This document shows, one piece after another, positions 1 to 5,705 of a DNA stretch of 9,285 nt. The position numbers were made by a program, and so were the translations under genes. Below the pieces are notes generated by a model. The model was given only the letters and a program-made list of their open reading frames with translations. It made no database searches and was not told the origin of the DNA. Numbering within the stretch: position 1 is the stretch's first letter; each line of letters begins with the position of its first letter. This DNA comes from Pelagibacteraceae bacterium TMED146 (lineage in GTDB: Bacteria; Pseudomonadota; Alphaproteobacteria; Pelagibacterales; Pelagibacteraceae), in contig NHGV01000005.1 in NCBI GenBank assembly GCA_002171085.1, positions 17,017 to 26,301 on the forward strand, in the 5' to 3' direction.

Positions 1-66
1 AATTAAAAAAAGTATAGATGGGCCTGAAACTATTGTTATGAATGCACTGAGCAGAGCATCTATCAT
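1..66 (-). CDS. Probable tripartite tricarboxylate transporter large permease (TctA-like), N-terminus only
   Basis: An open frame on the minus strand starts at an ATG (positions 66-64) and stays open for 22 codons to the left edge. The visible peptide begins MIDALLSAFITIVSGP and continues with a hydrophobic stretch (SILFLI). TctA-family permeases start in this way: a short amphipathic segment, a Pro, then the first transmembrane helix. The start lies 63 bases downstream of the stop of the solute-binding protein gene on the same strand, which is where a TctA or TctB partner is expected. If it is TctA, it would be the large (roughly 500-residue, about 12-helix) membrane subunit that moves the captured carboxylate using the cation gradient. 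No clear ribosome binding site is seen before this ATG. The call rests on 22 residues plus context, so another membrane protein is possible. Confidence 0.5.
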   Translation of the reverse strand, partial: MIDALLSAFITIVSGPSILFLI

Positions 67-89
67 ATTAAGGTATATATTTAAAATAA

Positions 90-117
90 TAAATTGGGGA
101 GTTTCCTCCCCAATTTA
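90..117 (-). terminator. Strong intercistronic stem-loop after the binding-protein gene
   Basis: A perfect 12-bp inverted repeat (arms 90-101 and 106-117) with a four-base loop at 102-105 contains a GGGGAG/CTCCCC core. It begins 12 bases after the tctC-like stop codon. Read on the minus strand, the stem is followed by TTATTTTAA, a T-rich run fitting a Rho-independent terminator; on the plus strand no T-run follows the stem, so it is oriented for the minus-strand gene. It sits between the binding protein and the putative permease start, so it could be a partial terminator or a 3'-end stabiliser that keeps binding-protein mRNA more abundant than permease mRNA. Confidence 0.8.
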
Positions 118-129
118 AAATTAAGTGTT

Positions 130-1194
130 TTATTTTTTACTTGCTAACCAGTTTTTGAGGTACTTGTAAGTGCTTCCTTTCATTGTAGAAGCATTTTTAA
201 GAGCAACCTTTAAATCTTTGTTACCAATGTAGTGAGGGTAAGTTCCTAACTTTCCGTTAAGAACTTTCATAGCAGCTTTATCAGCTACAATTCCCGCAGC
301 AGCTTTTTGCCAAGTTTTTACAACACTTCCTTTAGTACCTTTAGGCAACACAAGGAATTTTTGTGTAGTAAAACCTGCTGCAAACATTGCTGACCAGGCT
401 TGGAATTCTGGACCACTTGGTTTTTTTCCAGTTACTTTTTCATAAACTTCAGTGAAACTAGGTAAGTTAGGGAAATTAGGATCTCTTACAATCTTATTTC
501 CTTCTTGCACTCCCCAGGTCATTAAAGGAACCATTTCACCTTTATCAACTAAAGGCTTAATGTGCTTTTTGTATGAAGAAGATGTTTGATAATCAATAGT
601 AGTTTCGCCTCTCATTATTGCGGCTCTACCACCTTTTCTACCTTTCATCCCGTATACAATCTTTACAGGTAACCCTAACATATCAAAAGCTAGAGCTGGT
701 ACAGCATCTAATGAACTTATACCTTGTGAACCGTAAAGTAATTTTTTTCCTTTTAATTTACTGAAATCTTTAATGATGTCTTTTACACCAAGATCGCTTC
801 TCACATACACCACGCCACCAGTACCTGCACCATGTACAGCTACAAAATTTTTGTAGTCATATCTTACTCTTTTATCTTTAAACAAAAAAGGAAGCTGAGT
901 TGAACCAGAAGTTGCTAAAACTACTAATCCATCTTTATCTTTTCCGTGTTTTGCTACATAGGTGTTAACAGAACCTATACCGCCACCTTCTGTAACGTTC
1001 TTAACTACAACTGATGGATTTCCAGGTAAATTTGCAGACAAAGGACCTGTCAGAGCTCTCGCTACTGCATCAGTTCCTCCACCAGCTTTAAATGGAACCC
1101 AAATAGTTACAGTTTTTCCAGAATAGTCTACAGAAAATGCTGCAGACGCTGAAAAAAATAGAGCAGCAAATACTGCTATAATTTTTTTTAACAT
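130..1194 (-). CDS. Tripartite tricarboxylate transporter periplasmic solute-binding protein (TctC/Bug family)
   Basis: This 354-residue protein starts with a typical Sec signal peptide: MLKK, a hydrophobic core at about residues 5-19, and a likely signal peptidase I site after A-F-S at residue 21. The mature part opens with YSGKTVTIWVPFKAGGGTD, the usual first strand and glycine-rich turn of TctC/Bug proteins. It continues through the domain with a G-MKGR-GG-RAAIMRGE segment (about residues 181-197) that matches the family's pattern before the hinge. The family binds carboxylates in the periplasm and hands them to the TctA/TctB membrane pair; the ligand cannot be read from the sequence. Length is slightly above the usual 320-330 residues. 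An AGGGGG ribosome binding site 8 bases before the ATG supports this start. A 107-base gap with its own promoter candidate separates it from the preceding operon, so it may be transcribed alone at a high level. The neighbouring catabolic enzymes suggest the ligand feeds them. Confidence 0.85.
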   Translation of the reverse strand: MLKKIIAVFAALFFSASAAFSVDYSGKTVTIWVPFKAGGGTDAVARALTGPLSANLPGNPSVVVKNVTEGGGIGSVNTYVAKHGKDKDGLVVLATSGSTQLPFLFKDKRVRYDYKNFVAVHGAGTGGVVYVRSDLGVKDIIKDFSKLKGKKLLYGSQGISSLDAVPALAFDMLGLPVKIVYGMKGRKGGRAAIMRGETTIDYQTSSSYKKHIKPLVDKGEMVPLMTWGVQEGNKIVRDPNFPNLPSFTEVYEKVTGKKPSGPEFQAWSAMFAAGFTTQKFLVLPKGTKGSVVKTWQKAAAGIVADKAAMKVLNGKLGTYPHYIGNKDLKVALKNASTMKGSTYKYLKNWLASKK

Positions 1195-1202
1195 TTATTT
1201 AT

Positions 1203-1208
1203 CCCCCT
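1203..1208 (-). promoter_or_regulatory. Ribosome binding site of the tctC-like gene
   Basis: On the minus strand AGGGGG lies 8 bases before the ATG at 1194. It is the clearest Shine-Dalgarno sequence in a window where most genes have none. It fixes the start of the binding-protein gene and fits strong translation of a periplasmic binding protein. Confidence 0.7.
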
Positions 1209-1242
1209 AAATATTAGTTAGTTTAGATCGAAGATGACAAAT

Positions 1243-1248
1243 ATTATA
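1243..1248 (-). promoter_or_regulatory. Candidate -10 element for the tctC-like gene
   Basis: A perfect TATAAT hexamer reads on the minus strand about 50 bases before the tctC-like ATG, predicting a leader of roughly 40 bases. The hexamer 17 bases further upstream (GCAATA, 1266-1271) is a poor -35, so the match rests on the -10 alone. In such AT-rich DNA a perfect hexamer can occur by chance. Its place in the only sizeable gap of the minus-strand gene run makes it the best candidate. Confidence 0.4.
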
Positions 1249-1301
1249 CTTAATGTAAAGAGGTTTATTGCCGTTAAGCTGTGATATAATACTTAATTTA
1301 C

Positions 1302-2450
1302 TTAAATTTTAGATTGCATCCATTCTAATAAAAAATCTGCAATTTGATGATTGTTTTTTTCAAGCATCATCATATGACCATTTCCATGTATTTTATTGTC
1401 CTCAAGTCTTATAAAATCATGTTCAACTCCAGCTTGTTTTAAGAAATTGCTCGTCCCATGATCATAAGGTGCATGATAAGACGCTTCTGCAGATAAAATT
1501 AATATTGGAAGATTTTGAAGATTTATTAGTTTTCTTGCTGGCTCTTTTTGCAAATAACATTGGACGAGATCTTCTTTTGTCGGGCTAGTATCTAATTCAG
1601 CAGTTAGACTTTCATTTTCTCTTAAAGGTGGTTCAAATGTTAATGGTAAATATGTAATACCTCCTGGTCTATCGGGTTCTGAAGCGGTAATGTACCACTC
1701 TTTGTCACCTGAACGTTTTTTAACTGTTTTTGAATTTTTTAAATGCGATTGTTTGTGTCCTCCATAAGCGACATTATAAAATGGTGGTCCATTTGGCTCA
1801 ATTGCAAGTAAACCTAATATTTTTTTTGGCCTTACATCACCGGCTAACCAACAAAATGGGCCACCTTGGCTGTGCCCAAGAACGAAGGCCAGGCCAATTA
1901 AATCTAAAAGTTCTGCAAGTGCGACACGTGACATTTTTTCAATCTCTGTTCGATCTGACATCGTGTTTACTTGTGAGGCTAAAAACTGTTCAAAATATTT
2001 ATCTCCTCTTCTGCCTTTGTCTGGCCACTGAGAATGATACTTAGCTTGTGGCCAATTTCCTAGATCCTTCATAGAAGTAAATCTTCTTTCACAGTCATCA
2101 ATATCTAATTCTCTATCAATATAATCTCCGTATAACCTACTCGAATATCCTGATCTTCCTCTTCCTGGCTGGTCAACAACGAATACTTCAAATCCTGCAA
2201 GTAAAAAATCATGAACCCAACCTCTACGCCCATCTGATGTTCCTAAAAAACCTACCCCAGTTTGTCCACCTCCATGTATGAAAATAATTTTTAGATTTTT
2301 TTTATGGTTTTTTGGTGTGAACTGTTCAACATACATAGTTCCTTTTGCAATTTCTTTATTATCGATATTTTTTTTTACGCCACCCACAAAAAAACATTTG
2401 TGATTTTTAATTTCTAGATCTTTAACATCTGTTGGGTGTGATTTTGTCAA
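1302..2450 (-). CDS. Alpha/beta hydrolase resembling bacterial esterase 713 (Ser-Glu-His triad)
   Basis: This 382-residue cytoplasmic protein has no signal peptide. Visible landmarks: an oxyanion-type IHGGGQTG at residues 58-65; DGRRGW then VVDQPGRGRSG at about 73-101; the nucleophile elbow GHSQG with Ser194; IEPN with Glu218, 24 residues after the serine; and a C-terminal HGNGHMMM with His355 and His359. From memory, secreted Alcaligenes esterase 713 shares nearly all of these blocks, including the HGN-HMMM motif, and has its acidic triad residue at the same 24-residue distance from the serine. I therefore predict Ser194-Glu218-His359 as the triad. The likely reaction is hydrolysis of an ester or similar bond; the substrate is unknown. 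A TTG start is used, 2 bases after the dioxygenase stop, because the frame has an upstream stop, has no ATG before codon 39, and the first 38 codons align with family sequence. It is the last gene of a three-gene operon and is probably translationally coupled. Confidence 0.75.
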   Translation of the reverse strand: MTKSHPTDVKDLEIKNHKCFFVGGVKKNIDNKEIAKGTMYVEQFTPKNHKKNLKIIFIHGGGQTGVGFLGTSDGRRGWVHDFLLAGFEVFVVDQPGRGRSGYSSRLYGDYIDRELDIDDCERRFTSMKDLGNWPQAKYHSQWPDKGRRGDKYFEQFLASQVNTMSDRTEIEKMSRVALAELLDLIGLAFVLGHSQGGPFCWLAGDVRPKKILGLLAIEPNGPPFYNVAYGGHKQSHLKNSKTVKKRSGDKEWYITASEPDRPGGITYLPLTFEPPLRENESLTAELDTSPTKEDLVQCYLQKEPARKLINLQNLPILILSAEASYHAPYDHGTSNFLKQAGVEHDFIRLEDNKIHGNGHMMMLEKNNHQIADFLLEWMQSKI

Positions 2451-2452
2451 AA

Positions 2453-3481
2453 TTAGTTAATTCTTTTAGTGACACCGCCACGTTGTCCAGTATTTAATTG
2501 ATTTGCAAAATTTGGATCCATTGGTCTAGGCTTTGGAGCATTTAACCAAACTCTGTAAAGCAATCTTTTTTTCGTGGGACACTCGTGATCTACAATCTTT
2601 GTTCGAGTGTGATAGGTAACTCTATTATTTAAAATTTGAATATCTCCTTCTTCTAACATCATCTTTAAATGAAACTCATCTTTTTCGGTTAGATGTTGAA
2701 CATATTCAATTGCTTCTTGACTTAAATCATCTAAACCACCAGAATGTTTTTCTGCACCAAGTTCAATTTGAACTTTATTAAATCTTGAACACATTTTACC
2801 ACCATAATAACTAAACACAGGTATTGGATGAGAGCTTAGCTCTTTTTCTGTTTTTCCTTTACCAATTAAATCAATGTAAAAACCTCTACAAAGAGGTTCT
2901 AAATATTCAGGTTTGTTTTTTAAAATTTCATTGTAAAGGGCAAGTGCACTTATAACTCCGCTTTCTCCTCCCTCTTTAGCTCTTTGCACACACAATAAAG
3001 CTACGTGATCACAGCTATCCGTGTGAGCATCAATTTTATTGGTGGTTCTGTGCAACCTAATTCCTTCACGGTATGGGTTGTCACTTTTAAGTTTATCTCC
3101 GTAATCTTTTACACCACTCATTAATTCGCCTTTAGAGTTTTGTGGAATACCGGATCCGAAATGAGAACAAATCCCCCAGTAAATAGTTTGAAGAGTTAAT
3201 TCATCATATTTTTTAGGTTGTAGGCCTCTCAATCTTATAAAGCCTCGTCCTTTTTGCAAAATATCCAGTTGATCTGAGAGAACATTTTCTAATTTATTTA
3301 ATTCAAAATCTTTTTTTGAAAAGGAGGTTGGTGCTAAATTCTTTTTAATTATTTGGCTAGCTGCATTTTCCAATTCCAATATTTCATCTTCAGAAAATTC
3401 ATAGGTCCATTCATTTTCATTTTTGAAATCTGATACTTTCCAAACACAATTTTCTTTAATTGGTTTTTTTAAAATTTCCAT
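2453..3481 (-). CDS. TauD/TfdA-family Fe(II)/2-oxoglutarate-dependent dioxygenase
   Basis: This 342-residue protein contains the complete cofactor set of the family: an H-x-D iron motif (His153, Asp155 in DAHTDSCD), the distal iron ligand His291 in NNRVTYHTRT, and a 2-oxoglutarate-binding arginine at Arg306 within KKRLLYRVWLN (Arg310 follows, as in TauD). The typical substrate-side block GGESGVISALALYNEIL (residues 171-187) and the EGDIQILNN strand (278-286) are also present. Such enzymes hydroxylate an unactivated carbon while converting 2-oxoglutarate and oxygen to succinate and CO2. The subgroup with the C-terminal LNAPKPRP tail is common in marine bacteria but mostly uncharacterised, so the substrate is not assigned. 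It starts 15 bases after the dehydrogenase stop and ends 2 bases before the hydrolase start, as the middle gene of a tight operon. The only ribosome binding signal is a weak AAAG just before the ATG. Confidence 0.85.
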   Translation of the reverse strand: MEILKKPIKENCVWKVSDFKNENEWTYEFSEDEILELENAASQIIKKNLAPTSFSKKDFELNKLENVLSDQLDILQKGRGFIRLRGLQPKKYDELTLQTIYWGICSHFGSGIPQNSKGELMSGVKDYGDKLKSDNPYREGIRLHRTTNKIDAHTDSCDHVALLCVQRAKEGGESGVISALALYNEILKNKPEYLEPLCRGFYIDLIGKGKTEKELSSHPIPVFSYYGGKMCSRFNKVQIELGAEKHSGGLDDLSQEAIEYVQHLTEKDEFHLKMMLEEGDIQILNNRVTYHTRTKIVDHECPTKKRLLYRVWLNAPKPRPMDPNFANQLNTGQRGGVTKRIN

Positions 3482-3496
3482 TTCTTTACAATATTT

Positions 3497-4570
3497 TTAA
3501 ATGCCAAGATTTTCAATTAATTTTTTTGTAAATTCTGTAGTTGACAATTTTCCACCAATGTCCGGTGTTCTAGTTTCTTTATTAATGACTGTTTTATCTA
3601 TCGCATTTTCAATCATAGTTGATATTTTTTTTAACTTTTCTTCATTATTTTTTTTTCCTAACCAATCTAACAGCATAGCAGTAGACCCTATAAGTGAAAC
3701 AGGATTGGCAATATTCTTACCAGCAATATCTGGTGCAGATCCGTGCTGAGCTTGTGCAATACAATAATCATCTCCAGCATTAATTGACTCTGCCAAACCT
3801 AGTCCACCAGCAATCTCTGAGGCTGCATCTGATAAATTATCTCCAAATAAATTTGTTGCTAAAATTACATCAAATACTGATGGGTCTCTAATTATTAAAG
3901 CTGACATAGAGTCAACAATTTGTTCTTTGTATTCAACGTCCGGATATTTTTTTGATACCTCTCGGGCACACTCTAAAAAAAGTCCATCACTAAATCTTAA
4001 AACATTCGCTTTGTGTATAGCTACGAGTTTTTTTCTTCTCTCTTGAGCATACTTAAAACCAATTTCAGCAATTCGAGTTGACCCTTTTCTTGTGATATTT
4101 CTAATCGATATTGCACAATCTTTTGTTGGCATTAACTCTCCAACCCCTTGGTACATATTTCGGTCAGAATAAAATCCTTCAGTATTTTCTCTCATTACAA
4201 TACAATCAATACCCATTGGAAATTTTGTGGATTTACCTAGTCTATTTTTTGCAGGTCTTACATTAGCATATAAATCAAAATATTTTCTGATAACACCTGA
4301 TGGATTAAGACCTCCTTCATTTGTAGGAGGGTAATCATTGTGCGAGCATGTTCCAAGAATGATACCATCACATTCTTCCCCGATTTTCAAGATCTCTTGT
4401 CTAAAAGTGGTTTTGTGTTTTTTTAAAGAAACAAAACCGATATCTTCATAAATAAGGTCAACACTCATATCAAACTTTTTAAGAGCAGCTTGTAAAACAT
4501 TTATAGATGCTTTTACTATTTCAGGACCTATTCCATCACCTTCTAAAACTAAAAATTTAAGATTTTTCAT
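3497..4570 (-). CDS. Isocitrate/isopropylmalate-family NAD(P)-dependent beta-decarboxylating dehydrogenase (tartrate/D-malate dehydrogenase-like)
   Basis: This 357-residue protein carries the full signature of the family. It starts with LEGDGIGPEI (residues 9-18). The substrate arginines are Arg95, Arg105 and Arg127; the catalytic pair is Tyr134 (RENTEGFY) and Lys187 (HKANV). Metal-binding aspartates are Asp220, Asp244 (LFGDNLSD) and Asp248, and the nucleotide loop HGSAPDIAGKNIANP spans 276-290. These match the spacing known from isopropylmalate dehydrogenase. The family oxidises a 2R-hydroxy acid with a 3-carboxylate and releases CO2. The exact substrate (3-isopropylmalate, D-malate, tartrate or another) cannot be read off; no leucine-pathway gene is nearby, so a catabolic role is favoured. 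The ATG at 4570 is chosen because it directly precedes the conserved first strand. The frame extends 35 codons further upstream to 4675, but that part is low-complexity hydrophobic and overlaps the divergent gene. It is the first gene of the operon. Confidence 0.85.
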   Translation of the reverse strand: MKNLKFLVLEGDGIGPEIVKASINVLQAALKKFDMSVDLIYEDIGFVSLKKHKTTFRQEILKIGEECDGIILGTCSHNDYPPTNEGGLNPSGVIRKYFDLYANVRPAKNRLGKSTKFPMGIDCIVMRENTEGFYSDRNMYQGVGELMPTKDCAISIRNITRKGSTRIAEIGFKYAQERRKKLVAIHKANVLRFSDGLFLECAREVSKKYPDVEYKEQIVDSMSALIIRDPSVFDVILATNLFGDNLSDAASEIAGGLGLAESINAGDDYCIAQAQHGSAPDIAGKNIANPVSLIGSTAMLLDWLGKKNNEEKLKKISTMIENAIDKTVINKETRTPDIGGKLSTTEFTKKLIENLGI

Positions 4571-4640
4571 TAAGTATATTTCATCTATATAGTATGTAAT
4601 ATTTAAAAAAAAAACAGATAAAATATACTCAACAAATAAA
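4571..4640. promoter_or_regulatory. Divergent 70-base intergenic region with a 9-bp inverted repeat
   Basis: The promoters of both the minus-strand dehydrogenase operon and the plus-strand Ldh2-type gene should lie here. AGTATATTT (4573-4581) and AAATATACT (4621-4629) form a perfect inverted repeat with a 39-base interior. The right arm includes TATACT, a good -10 hexamer for the plus gene (predicted leader only a few bases). The left arm is too close to the dehydrogenase ATG to serve as its -10. A run of ten A (4605-4614) sits between the arms. The repeat could be a shared operator, but AT-rich DNA gives such repeats by chance. Confidence 0.35.
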
Positions 4641-5705
4641 ATGAATAAAAAAAAAAATATTAATATAAAACACAATTTACTTGAAAAATTTATTTGTCGA
4701 ATTTATGAAAAATATAATATTCCAAAAAATTATGCTTCTATTATTTCAAAAGGAATAGTAAGAGCAGATGTTCGTGGTATATGGTCTCACGGCGTAATTA
4801 GAGTTCCAATATATTGTAAGCGTATTGAAAAAAAGGTTGCTAATCCTAGACCAAAAATAACATTCAAAAATATTTCAAAAAATATTTTTCATATCAACGG
4901 TGATAATTCATTAGGTTTTGTTACATCAACACTTGCAATGAAAAAGTGTGTTCAAGTTGCAAGAAAAAATGGTGTAGCAATAGCAGGTATTTATAATAGT
5001 AATCATTTTGGAATGGCGGCAAACTATTTAGAAATAGCTACCAAAAATAATTGTATTGCTTGGATTTTCACTTCTTCTTCACCAGCTTTGCCACCACATG
5101 GTGCGATGGCGGCACATTTTGGTACTGCCCCATTTGCTTTTGGTGCACCGACAGCAAATAAAAAAAAACCATTTATATTGGATATGGCCTGTTCTGCAGT
5201 CGCACGTGGAAAATTAAAATTTGCAGCAAAAAGTGGAAAAAAAATACCATACGGTTTAGCTTTAGATAAATTTGGAAAACCTACAAATGATGGTGCTAAA
5301 GCATTTGAAGGGATAATGTTACCTTTTGGAGGAATGAAAGGAGCTGGTATTTCTTGGATGATGGATATAATTGCTGGAATATTTACAGGAGGTTTTCATA
5401 GTGGAAATGTTAAGAATCAATTTGGAAATAACTTTTCAGGACCTGCAAATGTTGGTCATTTTATAATATGTTTAAAAGCTGATTTATTTCAAAACAAAAA
5501 AAATTTCCTAAAAAAAATTGAATATGGAATTAAGAAAGTAAAAAAATTAAAAAAAGCGAAGAATTTTAGTGAGATCTTACATCCTGGTGAGCCTGAATAT
5601 AGAGCAGAACAAAAAAATTTAAAAAATGGTATATTAATACCTTTTGAAGTTGCAAATGATCTTAAGGCTTTGGGCAAAAAACTAAATGTTAAATGTCCCT
5701 TTTAA
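4641..5705 (+). CDS. Malate/L-lactate dehydrogenase (Ldh2/YlbC/YiaK) family NAD(P)H-dependent oxidoreductase
   Basis: This 354-residue protein fits the usual 330-360 residues. Family landmarks in order: ADVRGIWSHGVIRVPIY with the catalytic-type His50 and Arg54; the NSNHFGMAA block (residues 119-127, His122); a PPHG-MAAHFGTAPFAFGAP segment (151-170); LDMACSAVARGKL (180-192); and LPFGGMKGAGISWMMDIIAG (227-246). The fold differs from classical lactate dehydrogenases. Members reduce 2-oxo acids or oxidise 2-hydroxy acids such as L-lactate, L-malate, sulfolactate, ureidoglycolate and diketogulonate with NAD(P)H. The specific substrate is not evident. It is divergent from the decarboxylating dehydrogenase operon across 70 bases, and its stop overlaps the stop of the convergent FAD-dehydrogenase gene by 4 bases. 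No Shine-Dalgarno sequence is visible. A run of 11 A (4647-4657) fills codons 3-6, an unusual slippage-prone tract. The C-terminal half is very lysine-rich. Confidence 0.85.
   Translation: MNKKKNINIKHNLLEKFICRIYEKYNIPKNYASIISKGIVRADVRGIWSHGVIRVPIYCKRIEKKVANPRPKITFKNISKNIFHINGDNSLGFVTSTLAMKKCVQVARKNGVAIAGIYNSNHFGMAANYLEIATKNNCIAWIFTSSSPALPPHGAMAAHFGTAPFAFGAPTANKKKPFILDMACSAVARGKLKFAAKSGKKIPYGLALDKFGKPTNDGAKAFEGIMLPFGGMKGAGISWMMDIIAGIFTGGFHSGNVKNQFGNNFSGPANVGHFIICLKADLFQNKKNFLKKIEYGIKKVKKLKKAKNFSEILHPGEPEYRAEQKNLKNGILIPFEVANDLKALGKKLNVKCPF

Noticed and set aside
2..118. Plus-strand open frame from the left edge (38 codons), which might be the 3' end of a gene
   Set aside because: It runs straight through the stem-loop into its stop, has no recognisable sequence, and the minus strand offers a better TctA-like reading.
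1282..1290. Extended -10 sequence TGATATAAT on the plus strand, pointing into the 3' end of the hydrolase
   Set aside because: No fitting -35 and no plus-strand gene downstream; likely chance in AT-rich DNA, though an antisense RNA cannot be excluded.
1730..2044. Plus-strand 104-codon open frame inside the hydrolase gene
   Set aside because: It lies antisense to a clearly conserved coding region, and its translation has no family features.
3501..3749. Plus-strand 82-codon frame antisense to the dehydrogenase
   Set aside because: Hydrophobic shadow of the conserved C-terminal region of the minus-strand gene.
3497..4570. Leucine-biosynthesis LeuB as the identity of the dehydrogenase
   Set aside because: The catalytic residues fit the superfamily, but there is no leuA/leuC/leuD nearby and the neighbours are catabolic, so a tartrate/D-malate-like role is kept open and no gene symbol is given.
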